A DNA stretch of 37,606 nt, from IMG/VR virus record IMGVR_UViG_3300032242_000050, positions 1 through 37,606 of that record. One strand, 5' to 3'. A program made the translations under genes and the position numbers. Below are positions 15,097 through 24,900 of this stretch, piece by piece (the first letter of the stretch is position 1; every line of letters starts with the position of its first letter). The notes beneath the pieces were generated by a model that did not search any database, was not told the origin of the DNA, and was given only the letters and a program-made list of their open reading frames with translations. The DNA is from a virus.

Positions 15097-16663
15097 CTAG
15101 AAAGCTGGTTATGTATATTGGCATTGGTAGATCCACTTCGTCTGTAAATTCTGACAAGCTATCATATACAGTCGAATCCCATTCACCTAACACCTGCGCC
15201 ATCCTACATATAAGCAACGCTGCTGATACTAGATCGTCATGTTCACCTGTTTTGGCTTTAAACCCCAATCCACTTGCTACATATGTCTTTAGTTCTGATA
15301 CAAATGGTTTGCTATAAACCTTCATCTTCTTTGTTTCGATAAGTGATTTTAGTTTTACACAAGCACTTACCTTAACACGATGCGTAGTGTTAAATCCTTT
15401 ACGGAAAGTCCTTACATGTCCTTTCCTTATTGGTTCACTTAAAAAGTATCCAGGTATATTTTCTTCACCAATATCTTTAATAGTTATTAGTGCTGCTTCA
15501 CCTAGTGTATTGTTTTCAACTGTCCAGTATATCTGGGGATTACCTTGAGCGTATATATGCTGTGTGATATCTTTTAATATCTTTACTTGTGAAGTAACTG
15601 GAGTTGTATTGTGATGCCACTCCCCTATTTGTTTAAAGGTCGGTAATTCAAATATCTGTATAGCAGCATAGTCTCCACCTGTTCCTAGACTAGGATCAAG
15701 GGCTATGAGATATGTAAGCTTTGGATCAATCTTGCTATACCATCGCACCTGTCCAAGTTTTTCTTTTGGTTCTACTCCTTGTAATTCTGAAAGACAGATA
15801 CTACTAATAAGAGTTTCATCAAATACTAGGAACTCGCAGTTATATTCGCGGCGGAAGCGTTCTTCACCTATTCTTCCTAGTTCTTCTTTCTTCCATTCGT
15901 CGTCTCTATCCGGATGTTCATACCAGAATGCTTGGAATGCTGAGAACCCATTGATACCCAATATTGTCTCATTTCCATGTTCGTCAAACTTTTTATTAGC
16001 CTCACTCCATATGAGAGCGAACTGATCTTCGTCACTATTTGGTGTAGAGGTAATGATTGCCTTACCACCAGTTGCTAGTGTAGGTGATATTGAAGTCCAA
16101 AACTCAGTAGCAACATTAGGCGGAACGAAGGCAAACTCGTCACAGTATAGTAGTGAGATAGCCATACCGCGTCCGGTATTTTCAGTAGTAGTAGTTGATA
16201 CTATTCGTGATCCGTTATCGAATTCAATACTACCTTTATTGTAACTAGTAGTACCACAGCGTATATGATCTGGGCAAAGTTCGTAAGCATAGCGAACTCT
16301 CTGCATGATTTCCTGTGATCCACTGTACTTGTGTGCTGCGATCAATATAGTAGAGTTTGGTACGAACATAGCATACCACAACAAGTATCCAGCAGCGCAG
16401 GTAGTTTTTCCACTCTGTCTAGGCAATAGATTAACATTAAATCGACTAGTATGATAACTGTTTACTAGCCTAAGCTGATAATCAAATGGATCAAATAATA
16501 GTTGACCTTTAACTGGATGTTGTATATAAAAGAAGTTACGTAAGAAAAAGTAAGGTCCAGTTTCGTGATCGAGGCATCGTCGCAACTCATCAATCTGATT
16601 CTCAGTATATCGTTCTTTTCGATTTGCTCGTTTGACGATTACGCCATCTAGGCTTTTACCCAT
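15092..16663 (-). CDS. 17: Large terminase gp17
   Basis: The 523-aa DNA packaging motor comprises an ATPase and a headful nuclease. The ATPase has Walker A PRQSGKTT at 81-88, Walker B with catalytic glutamate LLYCDEFA at 171-178 and the coupling motif STPNS at 206-210. The RNase H-like nuclease has the first aspartate in ALDPS (D323), an acidic residue in WTVENNT and the late motif EHDDLVSAA. It is shorter than T4 gp17 (610), which is usual in marine relatives. ATG 16661-16663 follows a CATAAATA motif by 5 nt with no ribosome site. It acts with gp16 encoded upstream. Confidence 0.95.
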   Translation of the reverse strand: MGKSLDGVIVKRANRKERYTENQIDELRRCLDHETGPYFFLRNFFYIQHPVKGQLLFDPFDYQLRLVNSYHTSRFNVNLLPRQSGKTTCAAGYLLWYAMFVPNSTILIAAHKYSGSQEIMQRVRYAYELCPDHIRCGTTSYNKGSIEFDNGSRIVSTTTTENTGRGMAISLLYCDEFAFVPPNVATEFWTSISPTLATGGKAIITSTPNSDEDQFALIWSEANKKFDEHGNETILGINGFSAFQAFWYEHPDRDDEWKKEELGRIGEERFRREYNCEFLVFDETLISSICLSELQGVEPKEKLGQVRWYSKIDPKLTYLIALDPSLGTGGDYAAIQIFELPTFKQIGEWHHNTTPVTSQVKILKDITQHIYAQGNPQIYWTVENNTLGEAALITIKDIGEENIPGYFLSEPIRKGHVRTFRKGFNTTHRVKVSACVKLKSLIETKKMKVYSKPFVSELKTYVASGLGFKAKTGEHDDLVSAALLICRMAQVLGEWDSTVYDSLSEFTDEVDLPMPIYITSFLG

Positions 16664-16668
16664 AACTT

Positions 16669-16676
16669 TATTTATG
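16669..16676 (-). promoter_or_regulatory. Late promoter CATAAATA for gp17
   Basis: The motif ends 5 nt before the gp17 ATG. No Shine-Dalgarno sequence lies between, so the message may be leaderless if the motif is used. Confidence 0.5.
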
Positions 16677-16700
16677 GGGGACTAGTTGCCCCCATATATT

Positions 16701-17804
16701 TTAGTCTTCGCCGTGCTTATCTCTATCGGCACGGTATGTCTTCATCTTTTCAGACTTCTTCTTCTTAGCATCATCAGTTGGCTTCTTATCGGTTGCCTCT
16801 GGGAGATGTCCTTTTGGACCATGCGAACCTAATGCACCCTTTATTGAATGCTTTAGTCCGGCCTGCTTTCCAGTTCTAGTCTTTTTGCTGTCTTTAGGAT
16901 CAGATGAAGATCTTGTTGCTAATCTATCCCAAGCATACCCAGTGTTATTTGATCTATATGTTTCTGGTCTTGAATCACGAGGATCAGTTGCTTCTCCGGT
17001 TAATCTATCAGTTGCTCTTTTAATTCCTTTTGTTCTTTTGTTTATAGTATGAATATGCGGATCCAACTTATCCGCTGTGCCATCAGTACTGCCGGCTTTA
17101 TAACCAGCTTTTCCGAGACTTGCTGCTGATTTGTTTATATAAGAGCCGAGTGTTTTTGGACTTAGTTCATCTATACGATCTTGATTATCTGTCCCATGCC
17201 ATTTACGATCTTTACCTTGTGTAACCTCGCGGCCACGGATCTTATCAGCAACTTTTGGATTCATTCTAGTTAGATAATGCTTTTCTCTGTTCTTAGAACC
17301 GATAGCCGAAACAGCAGCATCTTTCTTTTGCTTATTGATAGGGTTGCCTTCTAATAGACTCTTATACTCTGCCATTAACTGAGCAGCACGGGCTTCTTCC
17401 ATAGTCATTGGATTATCGCCTGGGTATTCCTTCTTAAACTGCTTCTTTGGCTTGTTAAGTCCACCAGCTAGATCCTTAGTCATATACTCAACATCAGATA
17501 TTTCTGGATCTGGTTCATTAGCATATTCTTCACCCATCTCATCAGCATACTCATGTGCTGCTCCGTCGGCATATCCGTCAACATCTGCGATAGTCTTCAT
17601 CATCATATCCTTATGACCACCATGTGGTGTCATATCTTGTGTTGACGATGATGGATTGGATAGATTAACTAACTTACCTAATATTGCTGTGATATCGTCC
17701 GGGCAGTCACCGTTAGCACTGATGTTAAGTGATACAGCTTCGTTAATCATAACAGGCTTCTCAACCTTGTCGACGATCTTTAATAGTTTGAGCATGTCTG
17801 TCAT
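16701..17804 (-). CDS. Conserved phage protein, 367 aa, charged and low complexity
   Basis: The start is placed at ATG 17802-17804 (MTDMLKLLKIVDKVE), which has AAGGA about 8 nt upstream. An earlier ATG at 17849 would overlap the preceding gene by 41 nt. The N-terminal part has AVSLNISANGDCPDDITAIL, a pattern I recall from several marine phage proteins. A very acidic stretch, a helical middle (EEARAAQLMAEYKSLL) and a Lys-rich disordered end follow. It carries DELSPKTLGSYINKSA (213-228) and GIKRATDRLTG (260-270), shared with the 826-aa protein. Function unknown. Composition resembles a scaffold or internal head protein. Confidence 0.68.
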   Translation of the reverse strand: MTDMLKLLKIVDKVEKPVMINEAVSLNISANGDCPDDITAILGKLVNLSNPSSSTQDMTPHGGHKDMMMKTIADVDGYADGAAHEYADEMGEEYANEPDPEISDVEYMTKDLAGGLNKPKKQFKKEYPGDNPMTMEEARAAQLMAEYKSLLEGNPINKQKKDAAVSAIGSKNREKHYLTRMNPKVADKIRGREVTQGKDRKWHGTDNQDRIDELSPKTLGSYINKSAASLGKAGYKAGSTDGTADKLDPHIHTINKRTKGIKRATDRLTGEATDPRDSRPETYRSNNTGYAWDRLATRSSSDPKDSKKTRTGKQAGLKHSIKGALGSHGPKGHLPEATDKKPTDDAKKKKSEKMKTYRADRDKHGED

Positions 17805-17808
17805 TTTC

Positions 17809-18294
17809 TTAGTCCTTTTCTTTCTTGGATAATTCTTTAAGGAGATCAAACGCTCTCTTCTCGCCGACCATCTCTTGTGCTATTTTATCCATCTTTGAAT
17901 CTGTTTCGTAATCTGATGTTAGCTTAGTAACATACTTCTCTGGTTTCTTAGTAGAATCACCGTATTCCTGATACTCTTCTTCGTTATCTAGTTTATTTCT
18001 AACAACAATCTTAGATTCAGATACACCTGTCTTTTCCATAACATATGATCTAAGCACAGGTGGAATTACTGGATAGTTTAGACATACTTCGTAGATATGT
18101 ACTTCAGCATTATCTAATCCTGGAAAATCTAGAGGTAGTTTCTGTATTGGTGTCTTGCTTGTACTCATGCTAGCGACGCCATACTTCTCTAATGATGTCT
18201 TCAATACTGATTCAAACTTCTCTGGTAATTCTCCAGCAACTTTGATCTTAAAGTCGTAAGTTTTCTTTGTGATATAATCTTTAAAGCTCTTCAT
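17809..18294 (-). CDS. Conserved T4-like phage protein, 161 aa
   Basis: The pattern MKSFKDYITKKTYDFKIKVAGELP, then KTPIQKLPLDFPGLDNAEVHIYEVCLNYPVIPPVLRSYV, alternates strands and helices like a ferredoxin-type alpha/beta sandwich. A charged, probably disordered tail ends in LLKELSKKEKD. I recognise it as recurring near the packaging genes of T4-like phages, with no function assigned. A late motif lies 18 nt upstream, and AGGA provides a ribosome site. Confidence 0.72.
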   Translation of the reverse strand: MKSFKDYITKKTYDFKIKVAGELPEKFESVLKTSLEKYGVASMSTSKTPIQKLPLDFPGLDNAEVHIYEVCLNYPVIPPVLRSYVMEKTGVSESKIVVRNKLDNEEEYQEYGDSTKKPEKYVTKLTSDYETDSKMDKIAQEMVGEKRAFDLLKELSKKEKD

Positions 18295-18311
18295 GGTTCG
18301 ATTCCTATGAA

Positions 18312-18815
18312 TTATTTATCTATCTTTTTTAGTTTCTCAATGAGACTGTTGCGATCAGTTACAACATAGTCTGTAACATTTAATGTGTTACTATCATCAT
18401 TACCTTTTCCACTCTTATCAAATTCAAGTTTCTGTTTCTTTAACTGTAGATCGACTATACGTAACTTCTTATCTATCTTAGCTGCTTTAGCTTCAATAGC
18501 ATTCTTAAGCATTCCAGCAGCTACTTCAAATACTTTACTGCTATAACGTACTTCTACATTCATACCTAGATCCATCAAATCTTCGTATGCTTTAGTTGCT
18601 TTCTCTGCTAGTTCATCAAACTCTTTATCACTAGCAAACCCGAGTCCGTCGACTGTAGGTAGTGCTAAGTTAACTTTATCAAAATCTCTTAGAGTCTGTT
18701 CAATTTCTTCTTGTTTAACTAATTCTTTTGAAGCTGCTTTAATTTCTTTTTCAACTTCTTTCATAGTTTCTTTATGTTCAGGAAGATTTAATAGTTCTTC
18801 TAATTTATTGCTCAT
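18312..18815 (-). CDS. 16: Small terminase gp16
   Basis: The 167-aa protein is proposed to recognise phage DNA and regulate gp17. It is highly helical: an N-terminal coiled region (EHKETMKEVEKEIKAASKELV), a central coiled coil (FEVAAGMLKNAIEAKAAKID, KLRIVDLQLKKQKLEF) and the C-terminal segment LNVTDYVVTDRNSLIEKLKK. The last segment resembles the NIQNATVFMGSPTELMDEI end of T4 gp16 (164 aa), and length agrees. It lies three genes before gp17, with two conserved unknowns between them instead of direct adjacency as in T4. Confidence 0.78.
   Translation of the reverse strand: MSNKLEELLNLPEHKETMKEVEKEIKAASKELVKQEEIEQTLRDFDKVNLALPTVDGLGFASDKEFDELAEKATKAYEDLMDLGMNVEVRYSSKVFEVAAGMLKNAIEAKAAKIDKKLRIVDLQLKKQKLEFDKSGKGNDDSNTLNVTDYVVTDRNSLIEKLKKIDK
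18313..18320 (-). promoter_or_regulatory. Late promoter GATAAATA for the 161-aa gene
   Basis: The motif overlaps the stop of gp16 (18312-18314) and is followed after 18 nt by ATG 18292-18294. The implied leader of about 12 nt includes AGGA. Confidence 0.55.
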
Positions 18816-18825
18816 GAATTACTTA

Positions 18826-19263
18826 TTATCTTTTCTTACCTTGATGGAACAAATCATTCTCATTTATGATACGGAATGTTATATTCATCTGTTTAGCATA
18901 TGCTCTAGCAGCTTCCCACTTGGCCATATTCTTAACATATTGCATCTGTCTACCAAAGTTTTTTCCAACTTGTTCAAGCATAGTCTGATTAGAAGGTTTA
19001 ATCTCTACTATCTCTGCATGTTTCTTTCCATCTTTATCAACATAAACTATTAGAAAATCTGGAACATATACTGTCTGCTTACCTGTAGTTGGATCTCTAT
19101 AAGGTATCTTTATTGATTCACTTGCCCATTGTTGTATGCTAGAGTTTTCATCACACGTTCTCATAAAAGTCCATTCCCAACTAGAACGATATATAGGAGT
19201 TTTAGTTCCTACATATTTCTCTGGATTTTTAGGAATAAATCTTCCTTGTGCAAACTTTCCCAT
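18826..19263 (-). CDS. 4: Head completion nuclease-like protein gp4
   Basis: The 145-aa protein matches T4 gp4 (150 aa), which is needed to finish filled heads. The N-terminus has GRFIPKNPEKYVG and IYRSSWEWTFMRTCDEN, then WASESIKIPYRDP. The nuclease-like core has the aspartate in YVPDFLIVYVD and the EIKP motif (EIVEIKPSNQT), a PD-(D/E)xK arrangement. The C-terminus WEAARAYAKQMNITFRIINENDL matches KWKAAQSLAEKRGIKFRILTED in T4. Its ATG shares a base with the upstream stop. Confidence 0.88.
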   Translation of the reverse strand: MGKFAQGRFIPKNPEKYVGTKTPIYRSSWEWTFMRTCDENSSIQQWASESIKIPYRDPTTGKQTVYVPDFLIVYVDKDGKKHAEIVEIKPSNQTMLEQVGKNFGRQMQYVKNMAKWEAARAYAKQMNITFRIINENDLFHQGKKR

Positions 19264-19634
19264 TAGGCTATTACGTTTCTACTTTCAAATTGTGTGGTTG
19301 CTGAATTATCTGTTCTATATCCTAATATGCTTATGTTTAATCTATTATAGTTTAATATTTCCGATACTACACGGTTAAGTTGTAAATCATTAAGTGTTTT
19401 TAATGTATCTATTATCTGGAATACATTTACATTTTCTATCTTTGATTGAGATAGCAAAGTAGCTGCTATAGAATTAGCAGCGGTAACAGCGAATCCTCTC
19501 GATTCAAAAAATCCAACAGCAGCATCAATATCGCTTGCTGATAAACTTATCCCAGACGTATAATAAGAATTAAAAAAATCTTTAGTGTTAGTAGCACTAT
19601 CTGTATTTGTATTTGGTGGTAAATTTGTTGCCAT
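19263..19634 (-). CDS. Conserved virion-associated protein, 123 aa
   Basis: After a Thr/Asn-rich N-terminus comes DFFNSYYTSGISLSASDIDAAVGFFESRGF, followed by helical blocks (NSIAATLLSQSKIENVNVFQIIDTLKTL) and ILNYNRLNISILGYRT. I recognise this as a small protein found between gp4 and the tail tube in marine T4-like phages, usually listed as structural. No enzymatic motif. It lies 9 nt after the tube-like gene and overlaps gp4 by one base. Confidence 0.72.
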   Translation of the reverse strand: MATNLPPNTNTDSATNTKDFFNSYYTSGISLSASDIDAAVGFFESRGFAVTAANSIAATLLSQSKIENVNVFQIIDTLKTLNDLQLNRVVSEILNYNRLNISILGYRTDNSATTQFESRNVIA

Positions 19635-19643
19635 TACTATTCC

Positions 19644-21164
19644 TTATGGATATCCGCTTACATCATAACCTAATATGTTTGGATCGTATGATGACTGACC
19701 TTGTAGAGGTTCTGGATTAACTGGAGGAGCAGGTTGTTCTCCACTTGACGGTAATACACTACTGCCTCTTGTATCTTCTCCGACAGGACCATCATTTCCG
19801 GTATTTGATGCATACGATTGTGCTGGTAATGCATTACTTCCCCGAGCATCATTAAGATCAACACCATTGGCTGTTACATTAGTACCTTCTATCTGATTAG
19901 GTGGTGTGGGATTATCTGCTTCTTTTCTTGCCGCTTCTTCCGGTTCGTTCATTCCGGCAGCAGCTCCTGTAGCAGTAAATGTGTCTGCTGCTGCTGGAGT
20001 TTGACTGTTAGGTGCTTCTACTGTTCTCGAAGGATCTGCTGGAGTAGTTGAACCGTTTGAATTAGAGAATAATGATCCAACACCGCTGATAACATTTCCT
20101 ACAGCGTTTGCTGCTAAACCTACACCAGCAATTGTTAATGCAGTTAATGGTGCTGCTCCAGCAAATCCATATTGTTGGAAACCGCTTACAGAACCCAAAC
20201 CACCTCCGCCTCCTAAGAAATTAAATTGTCCATACCCATAAGGTCTAGGGTTACCACCTGCTAGTCCTTTAACTAGTCCTCCTACTAATCCTCCAATTAA
20301 TCCTCCAGCAAGACCTGTTGATGTTCTACCAAAAGAATTTAATGAGAATAGATCTCCGAATATACCAGCTATCCCATTTTGTAATATCTCTGCTCCGGCT
20401 ATAGGACTAGGTGTATTATCATAATGCAATACAGCAAATCCTGCAGGATCATCAGGTTGCACTACTCCTGAATTGTAGATTACAGCATCATATGCTAAAG
20501 TTAATTTATTCTCAAGTATACCATTTCCACTTGCTTGATCTACTGTATCATGATCCCATTTTGTTATTTTTGGATTACATAACAAGTAACTAAAAAATCT
20601 CTGTCTCGAAAGTGTAAATATTTGCACACTATTAAAAAATGGTTCGTCTGAGTCGTTATCTAAACCATAGCGGAATGGCACCATATTCTTAGGATAATAT
20701 GTATTTCTCTCAAATGCTATAGGGCTTATATCGGAATTTGGATCTTGGGCATTATCTCTATCTGCAATATAATATCCGTAATATAGTGCCCATAGTAAAT
20801 TTGTAATGCCGTTATTGTCATCATGTAATGTTAAGTTAACAGGTTCATATGTAATTCCAGTATAGACATTTGTCTTACGATTATATTGATTTAGCGTTTC
20901 TACTTTAAGTGTGTATTTAGGTAAGTCGGCTTGTTTAACAAGATAATTTAATTCTAATTTATGTCTATCTTTAAAACTAATATCAGTCATAGCATTTGGA
21001 TTAATATTAAAAACAACATAGTATAGGAATTTATGTTTTGGTGCTAATCTAAAAGTATCGTCTGTATATAATCTAGCTGCATGTTGATAATCAGCCATAT
21101 TACCTTTAGGATCTAAAAATCCTACAGCCATATCTCCTAAAAAACGTTGGAATTTGTTTGCCAT
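19644..21164 (-). CDS. Tail-tube-like virion protein with glycine-rich tail, 506 aa
   Basis: Residues 1-250 resemble the tail tube fold of T4-like marine phages: MADYQHAARLYTDDTFRLAP, FLYYVVFNINPNA, LVKQADLPKYTLKVETLNQYNRK, YEPVNLTLHDDNNGITNLLW. The second half is Gly-rich (GGLIGGLVGGLVKGLAGGN), then disordered Pro/Asn/Thr-rich sequence. It may be a tube-terminating or baseplate-proximal tube protein. The first ATG is 5 nt after an exact TATAAATA. Internal ATGs at residues 12 and 23 have closer ribosome-like sequences and could be the true start. Confidence 0.75.
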   Translation of the reverse strand: MANKFQRFLGDMAVGFLDPKGNMADYQHAARLYTDDTFRLAPKHKFLYYVVFNINPNAMTDISFKDRHKLELNYLVKQADLPKYTLKVETLNQYNRKTNVYTGITYEPVNLTLHDDNNGITNLLWALYYGYYIADRDNAQDPNSDISPIAFERNTYYPKNMVPFRYGLDNDSDEPFFNSVQIFTLSRQRFFSYLLCNPKITKWDHDTVDQASGNGILENKLTLAYDAVIYNSGVVQPDDPAGFAVLHYDNTPSPIAGAEILQNGIAGIFGDLFSLNSFGRTSTGLAGGLIGGLVGGLVKGLAGGNPRPYGYGQFNFLGGGGGLGSVSGFQQYGFAGAAPLTALTIAGVGLAANAVGNVISGVGSLFSNSNGSTTPADPSRTVEAPNSQTPAAADTFTATGAAAGMNEPEEAARKEADNPTPPNQIEGTNVTANGVDLNDARGSNALPAQSYASNTGNDGPVGEDTRGSSVLPSSGEQPAPPVNPEPLQGQSSYDPNILGYDVSGYP

Positions 21165-21169
21165 AGTAT

Positions 21170-21177
21170 TATTTATA
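21170..21177 (-). promoter_or_regulatory. Exact T4 late promoter TATAAATA for the tube-like gene
   Basis: The motif ends 5 nt before ATG 21162-21164. With normal late-promoter spacing transcription would begin at or beside the start codon. Confidence 0.65.
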
Positions 21178-21240
21178 TCCGTAAAAAAAGACCAGTTTTT
21201 ACGCTGATCTCTTTTTAATTAGAGTCTAGAATTAAAAGTA

Positions 21241-21867
21241 TTAAGCGCCTGAACCAACTGCTAATGAACCTAGTGTACGTCCAACTGCTGTACCAATACC
21301 AACACCTTGTGGTGACTGGATTGCATTATCAAAGCGTATTGATAGTGTAATATTTACTGGTGAGTTCTCAGTATAATTTAGGCTATTGTAATTAGCATTC
21401 TGTACGAAACAACCTAGTAGTTCAAATGTTTCTAGTACGTTTGGTGTATTTGCACCATTTCCACCGTCAAGTATTTCGATAACAGTAGTAAACTTGTAAT
21501 CAATACCACTAGCTGCTGAACTCTGTTCAAAGAAGTCAAACTGCTTCTGTAGTTGTTCGCCAACAAGTCTCTGCACATTACCATTAACATCTTCACGTAA
21601 ATTAAGTGTGATTGCTTCAAATGATGGCTTACCTGCTAGATATACTTTAGAGTTATATAGATCTAAAGTGATTTCTTCAAAGCTTACGCTTGGACGAGTT
21701 ACATCCATAACCTGCTTTGTTAGTTCTGTTGTTGGTGTGCTTATACCAAAGTTTTGTAGTGTTACTCTAAAACGATACTGTAGCTTTGGCATTAGTAGTG
21801 ACTGTGACGCACTGCTCTGATTTGAATCAAGTGGTACAGTAAACTTAGTTAATGTTGAAATTGCCAT
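21241..21867 (-). CDS. 19: Tail tube protein gp19
   Basis: The 208-aa subunit forms the inner tail tube through which DNA passes. It has the gp19 pattern: YRFRVTLQNFGISTPTTELTKQVMDVTRPSVSFEEI, YNSKVYLAGKPSFEAITLNLRED, then a strand-rich C-terminal half ending NITLSIRFDNAIQ. Length is near T4 gp19 (163) with modest additions. AGGAG lies 6 nt before ATG 21865-21867, and a late motif lies 23 nt upstream. It directly follows gp18, as in T4. Confidence 0.88.
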   Translation of the reverse strand: MAISTLTKFTVPLDSNQSSASQSLLMPKLQYRFRVTLQNFGISTPTTELTKQVMDVTRPSVSFEEITLDLYNSKVYLAGKPSFEAITLNLREDVNGNVQRLVGEQLQKQFDFFEQSSAASGIDYKFTTVIEILDGGNGANTPNVLETFELLGCFVQNANYNSLNYTENSPVNITLSIRFDNAIQSPQGVGIGTAVGRTLGSLAVGSGA

Positions 21868-21890
21868 TCTAGACTCCTAATTTCTATATG

Positions 21891-21898
21891 TATTTATT
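21891..21898 (-). promoter_or_regulatory. Late promoter AATAAATA for gp19
   Basis: The motif lies 23 nt before the gp19 ATG, giving a leader of about 18 nt that contains AGGAG. It allows gp19 to be made in excess of gp18. Confidence 0.55.
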
Positions 21899-21909
21899 CC
21901 GTATAATTA

Positions 21910-21932
21910 CTGGGCTTACTTACCAAGCCCAG
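21910..21932 (-). terminator. Hairpin at the gp18 stop codon
   Basis: A perfect 8-bp stem (CTGGGCTT with AAGCCCAG) and a 7-base loop span the gp18 TAA at 21916-21918. No U-tract follows, so it may slow or process RNA between sheath and tube rather than act as a classical terminator. Confidence 0.5.
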
Positions 21933-24900
21933 CAATCTCTCCTGTATTCTTTAATCTTAGTGGGATGAAGATAAACTCAACTGCCTTAACTGGCTCAATA
22001 GCAATGTCTAGATATAGTTCATTACGATCAATTCTAGATGGTGTATTGTTTGATTCATCACATACTACTAGGTAGTCATAGATACCTCGCTGTCCAACTA
22101 GTTCAAGCATAATGCTTTCAGCAGCTGACTTTAGTTCGTCTCTAGTAATCTTATCGTTTGGTTCAAAGATATATGGCTTAGCAAGTTTAGCAAGCTGACC
22201 ACGTAGGTAAACTACTAGACGAGCAACATTTACACGATCCAATGAACTTGCATTAGATGCTCTTGTTTTCTGTCCAAATATTACAATTCCTGCACCTGTT
22301 AAGAATGTTATTGGATTAATAGCAACAGCATATAGTGTATCTCTCTGACCTTCGTTAAGTGATATTGACTGCCACTCACCTGTCATTGCATCAACATATC
22401 CAACTGATGTAGCATTAGATACCTTACCGCGGCGTGTACCTGCTGGAGCAAACCATGGGAAGCTTACACCATCACTTAGTGCTATTGAACGTAGTACCAT
22501 ATGGCTTGCTGGAACGACGATGTTATTACCATTGTTATCTGTTGTATAACCACTTGGATAATATACGCCTAGATATTCATCATGAGAGAATAATCCGTCT
22601 TCACCATTATCAATAACAACTCTTGCATTTGAACCCCAATCATTAATTGAAGTTGCATCGCTTGGTAGACGGAATGGAGTATCACCTATAACAAATGCTG
22701 TCTGTTTACGATCAATATTTAATCCAATCATATTTTGTATTAATTCAGTATATCCTGGGCAAGCAATTAGATTAAATGTACGTATCTCTTGCTCACGTAT
22801 TGATTGGTTAGTATCAACTAGTGCCTTAAGATGTTTAACAACAACTTTACGCTGAGCATAGCGACCAAATAGTCCATGTCCATCTGCTGCTAGTCCACTC
22901 TCATTAACCCAACGATCTACATAATAACTTTCTTGGCTTTCGCTGTTGTAACGTAGATTGTCTTTGTTTGGATCGATATAGTCACGTACATAACGCTTTA
23001 CGTTATTACCGCTACGACGTGTATTGAATAGTAGCATACCACGTGGATAAAGATCTGGATCTGGAGCATCTGGATCAATGAAGTTGCTATATAGTAGATC
23101 TGTTATAGTCCCTGGCATATCGCTATCAGTACCATTCATATTGTATCTAGCATCTGCGAATAGAACACCATCTTCAGTAGTTTGATCGGCATTATCTACA
23201 GATATCCACTTTAAATTATAACCATCCCACTTATACATTGCTGGATAGTTTTCAATATCTCCAGTATCGATCCAAATATCACCAGTGCGTAGAGTTGTTC
23301 CATCACTCTGTGTAGTTGGCTTAGTTGCTGTGATGATTGGACCATTTGGGTTTGTCATAAAGTCAGGATCAGCATTTGTTGGATAATATGGTGATGTATC
23401 ATCTAGATAACTTACCCAAATCATACCATTGTGGATCATAATATCAACTTGGTCAAGCACTGGTGTATACCATAATGTACCATCTAGTGGTCTCTGACTT
23501 GGAACAACACTTGATGATTTTGCCTTTAGTATCTTCCAGTTTGTAGCAATGTAATGATTTGTATTACCGTCTGGTGCAGCATATAGATTTGCTGTTCCTG
23601 AACTTGAAGTATAATCATAAGCAACAAATCCTAGATGTATTAATGGAGTATTTGATCCATCATCTAGATAGAAATCTCCACCTAGTTCGTGTCTAATTGA
23701 GATTCTGTTACGAGAATCAACACTAGCAATTATGTTAGTACCTTCTGGCATAGCTGCGTTAATTGCTGCGGCTAAATCATTTGCATCACTAATTGCATGA
23801 CTTGCTGTAAATGAAACAGTTATAAAATCTGATAACATTGCTGATCCGGCAGTTGTTTCTGCGATGTCAAATGTATATGTTGTTCCGTTAGTAAATGTAT
23901 TTTCAGTTACAACTCCACTAACTATCGTGGTTGGATCTGGTAGTTCACGACGGAATATAGTAAATGTTGCTGTTGGTTTTTCCATTTGATCAACATTATA
24001 TTGTACATAGAGTGTACCTCTAGCAATATTCTTACCGCCGCCTGCACGATCTAGTCCATATATGGCAGTTTGATTATCTGAGTAAACTGGAGCAGAAATT
24101 ATAACCCAATCTTTAATAGCTGAACTCCATTCTTTAACTACCCAATGTGCTCCAAGATTTACATTAGTTGTCTTGATCCATAGGCTACCACTTGGGCGTG
24201 GAGTTGGATCACTTGCCTTATAACGTGGAACTTGTGTGTGTGGTTGTATTGATAGAGTAGGTGTATAATAAGTTTTAATAGCAATACCTAGGATACTATC
24301 ACTAGCATTTGGTGCAACCAGAGCAGTTGATCCTCCAGCAGTTGTTCCTGCTGTTATATCAATACTATCAAGTGAAGTATCACTATATATTTCAAGTCTT
24401 GAATTTATTACAGCAGCAGTTACACCTGTAACTAATGGTATTCCGCCCACTCCTCCTGTATTGATTACAGTTGCTATTCCAGCGATAGTAAGTGGTGAAG
24501 TTGGAACCTTTACCTCTATTCCATTGATATGGAAACTATTGTTATGTACTAAACCAGTTGGATTACTCTTAGTAGATTGTACAGTTGGAATACTCATTGC
24601 CCATTCATCTGCTCCAACTTCTACCCAATTACCTGCTCTGTTCTTATAATAGAGAGTATTAGTTGTTGTAACGGATACTACACAATAGTCTCCAATTTTA
24701 CCAATTGATCCTAGTGGGTATAGACCATCTGGATCTACTTGTGTTATATCTGTAATTACAAGAGGAACTATATTAGAAAATTTCTGGCCGCCGGATACTG
24801 TAGGTGCAGAACCATTCCACTCAAATACCCCAAAATGTGTGTCTCTAACATCAAACCAGTATGTTCCATCGTTAGGTAATGAACTCGGAGCTGTTGCACT

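Noticed and set aside
15705-16025. 106-residue plus-strand frame within gp17
   Set aside because: It lies antisense to the gp17 nuclease region, whose motifs are intact.
17805-17849. Upstream ATG for the 367-aa protein
   Set aside because: It overlaps the previous gene by 41 nt, while ATG 17804 has a proper AAGGA site and 4-nt gap.
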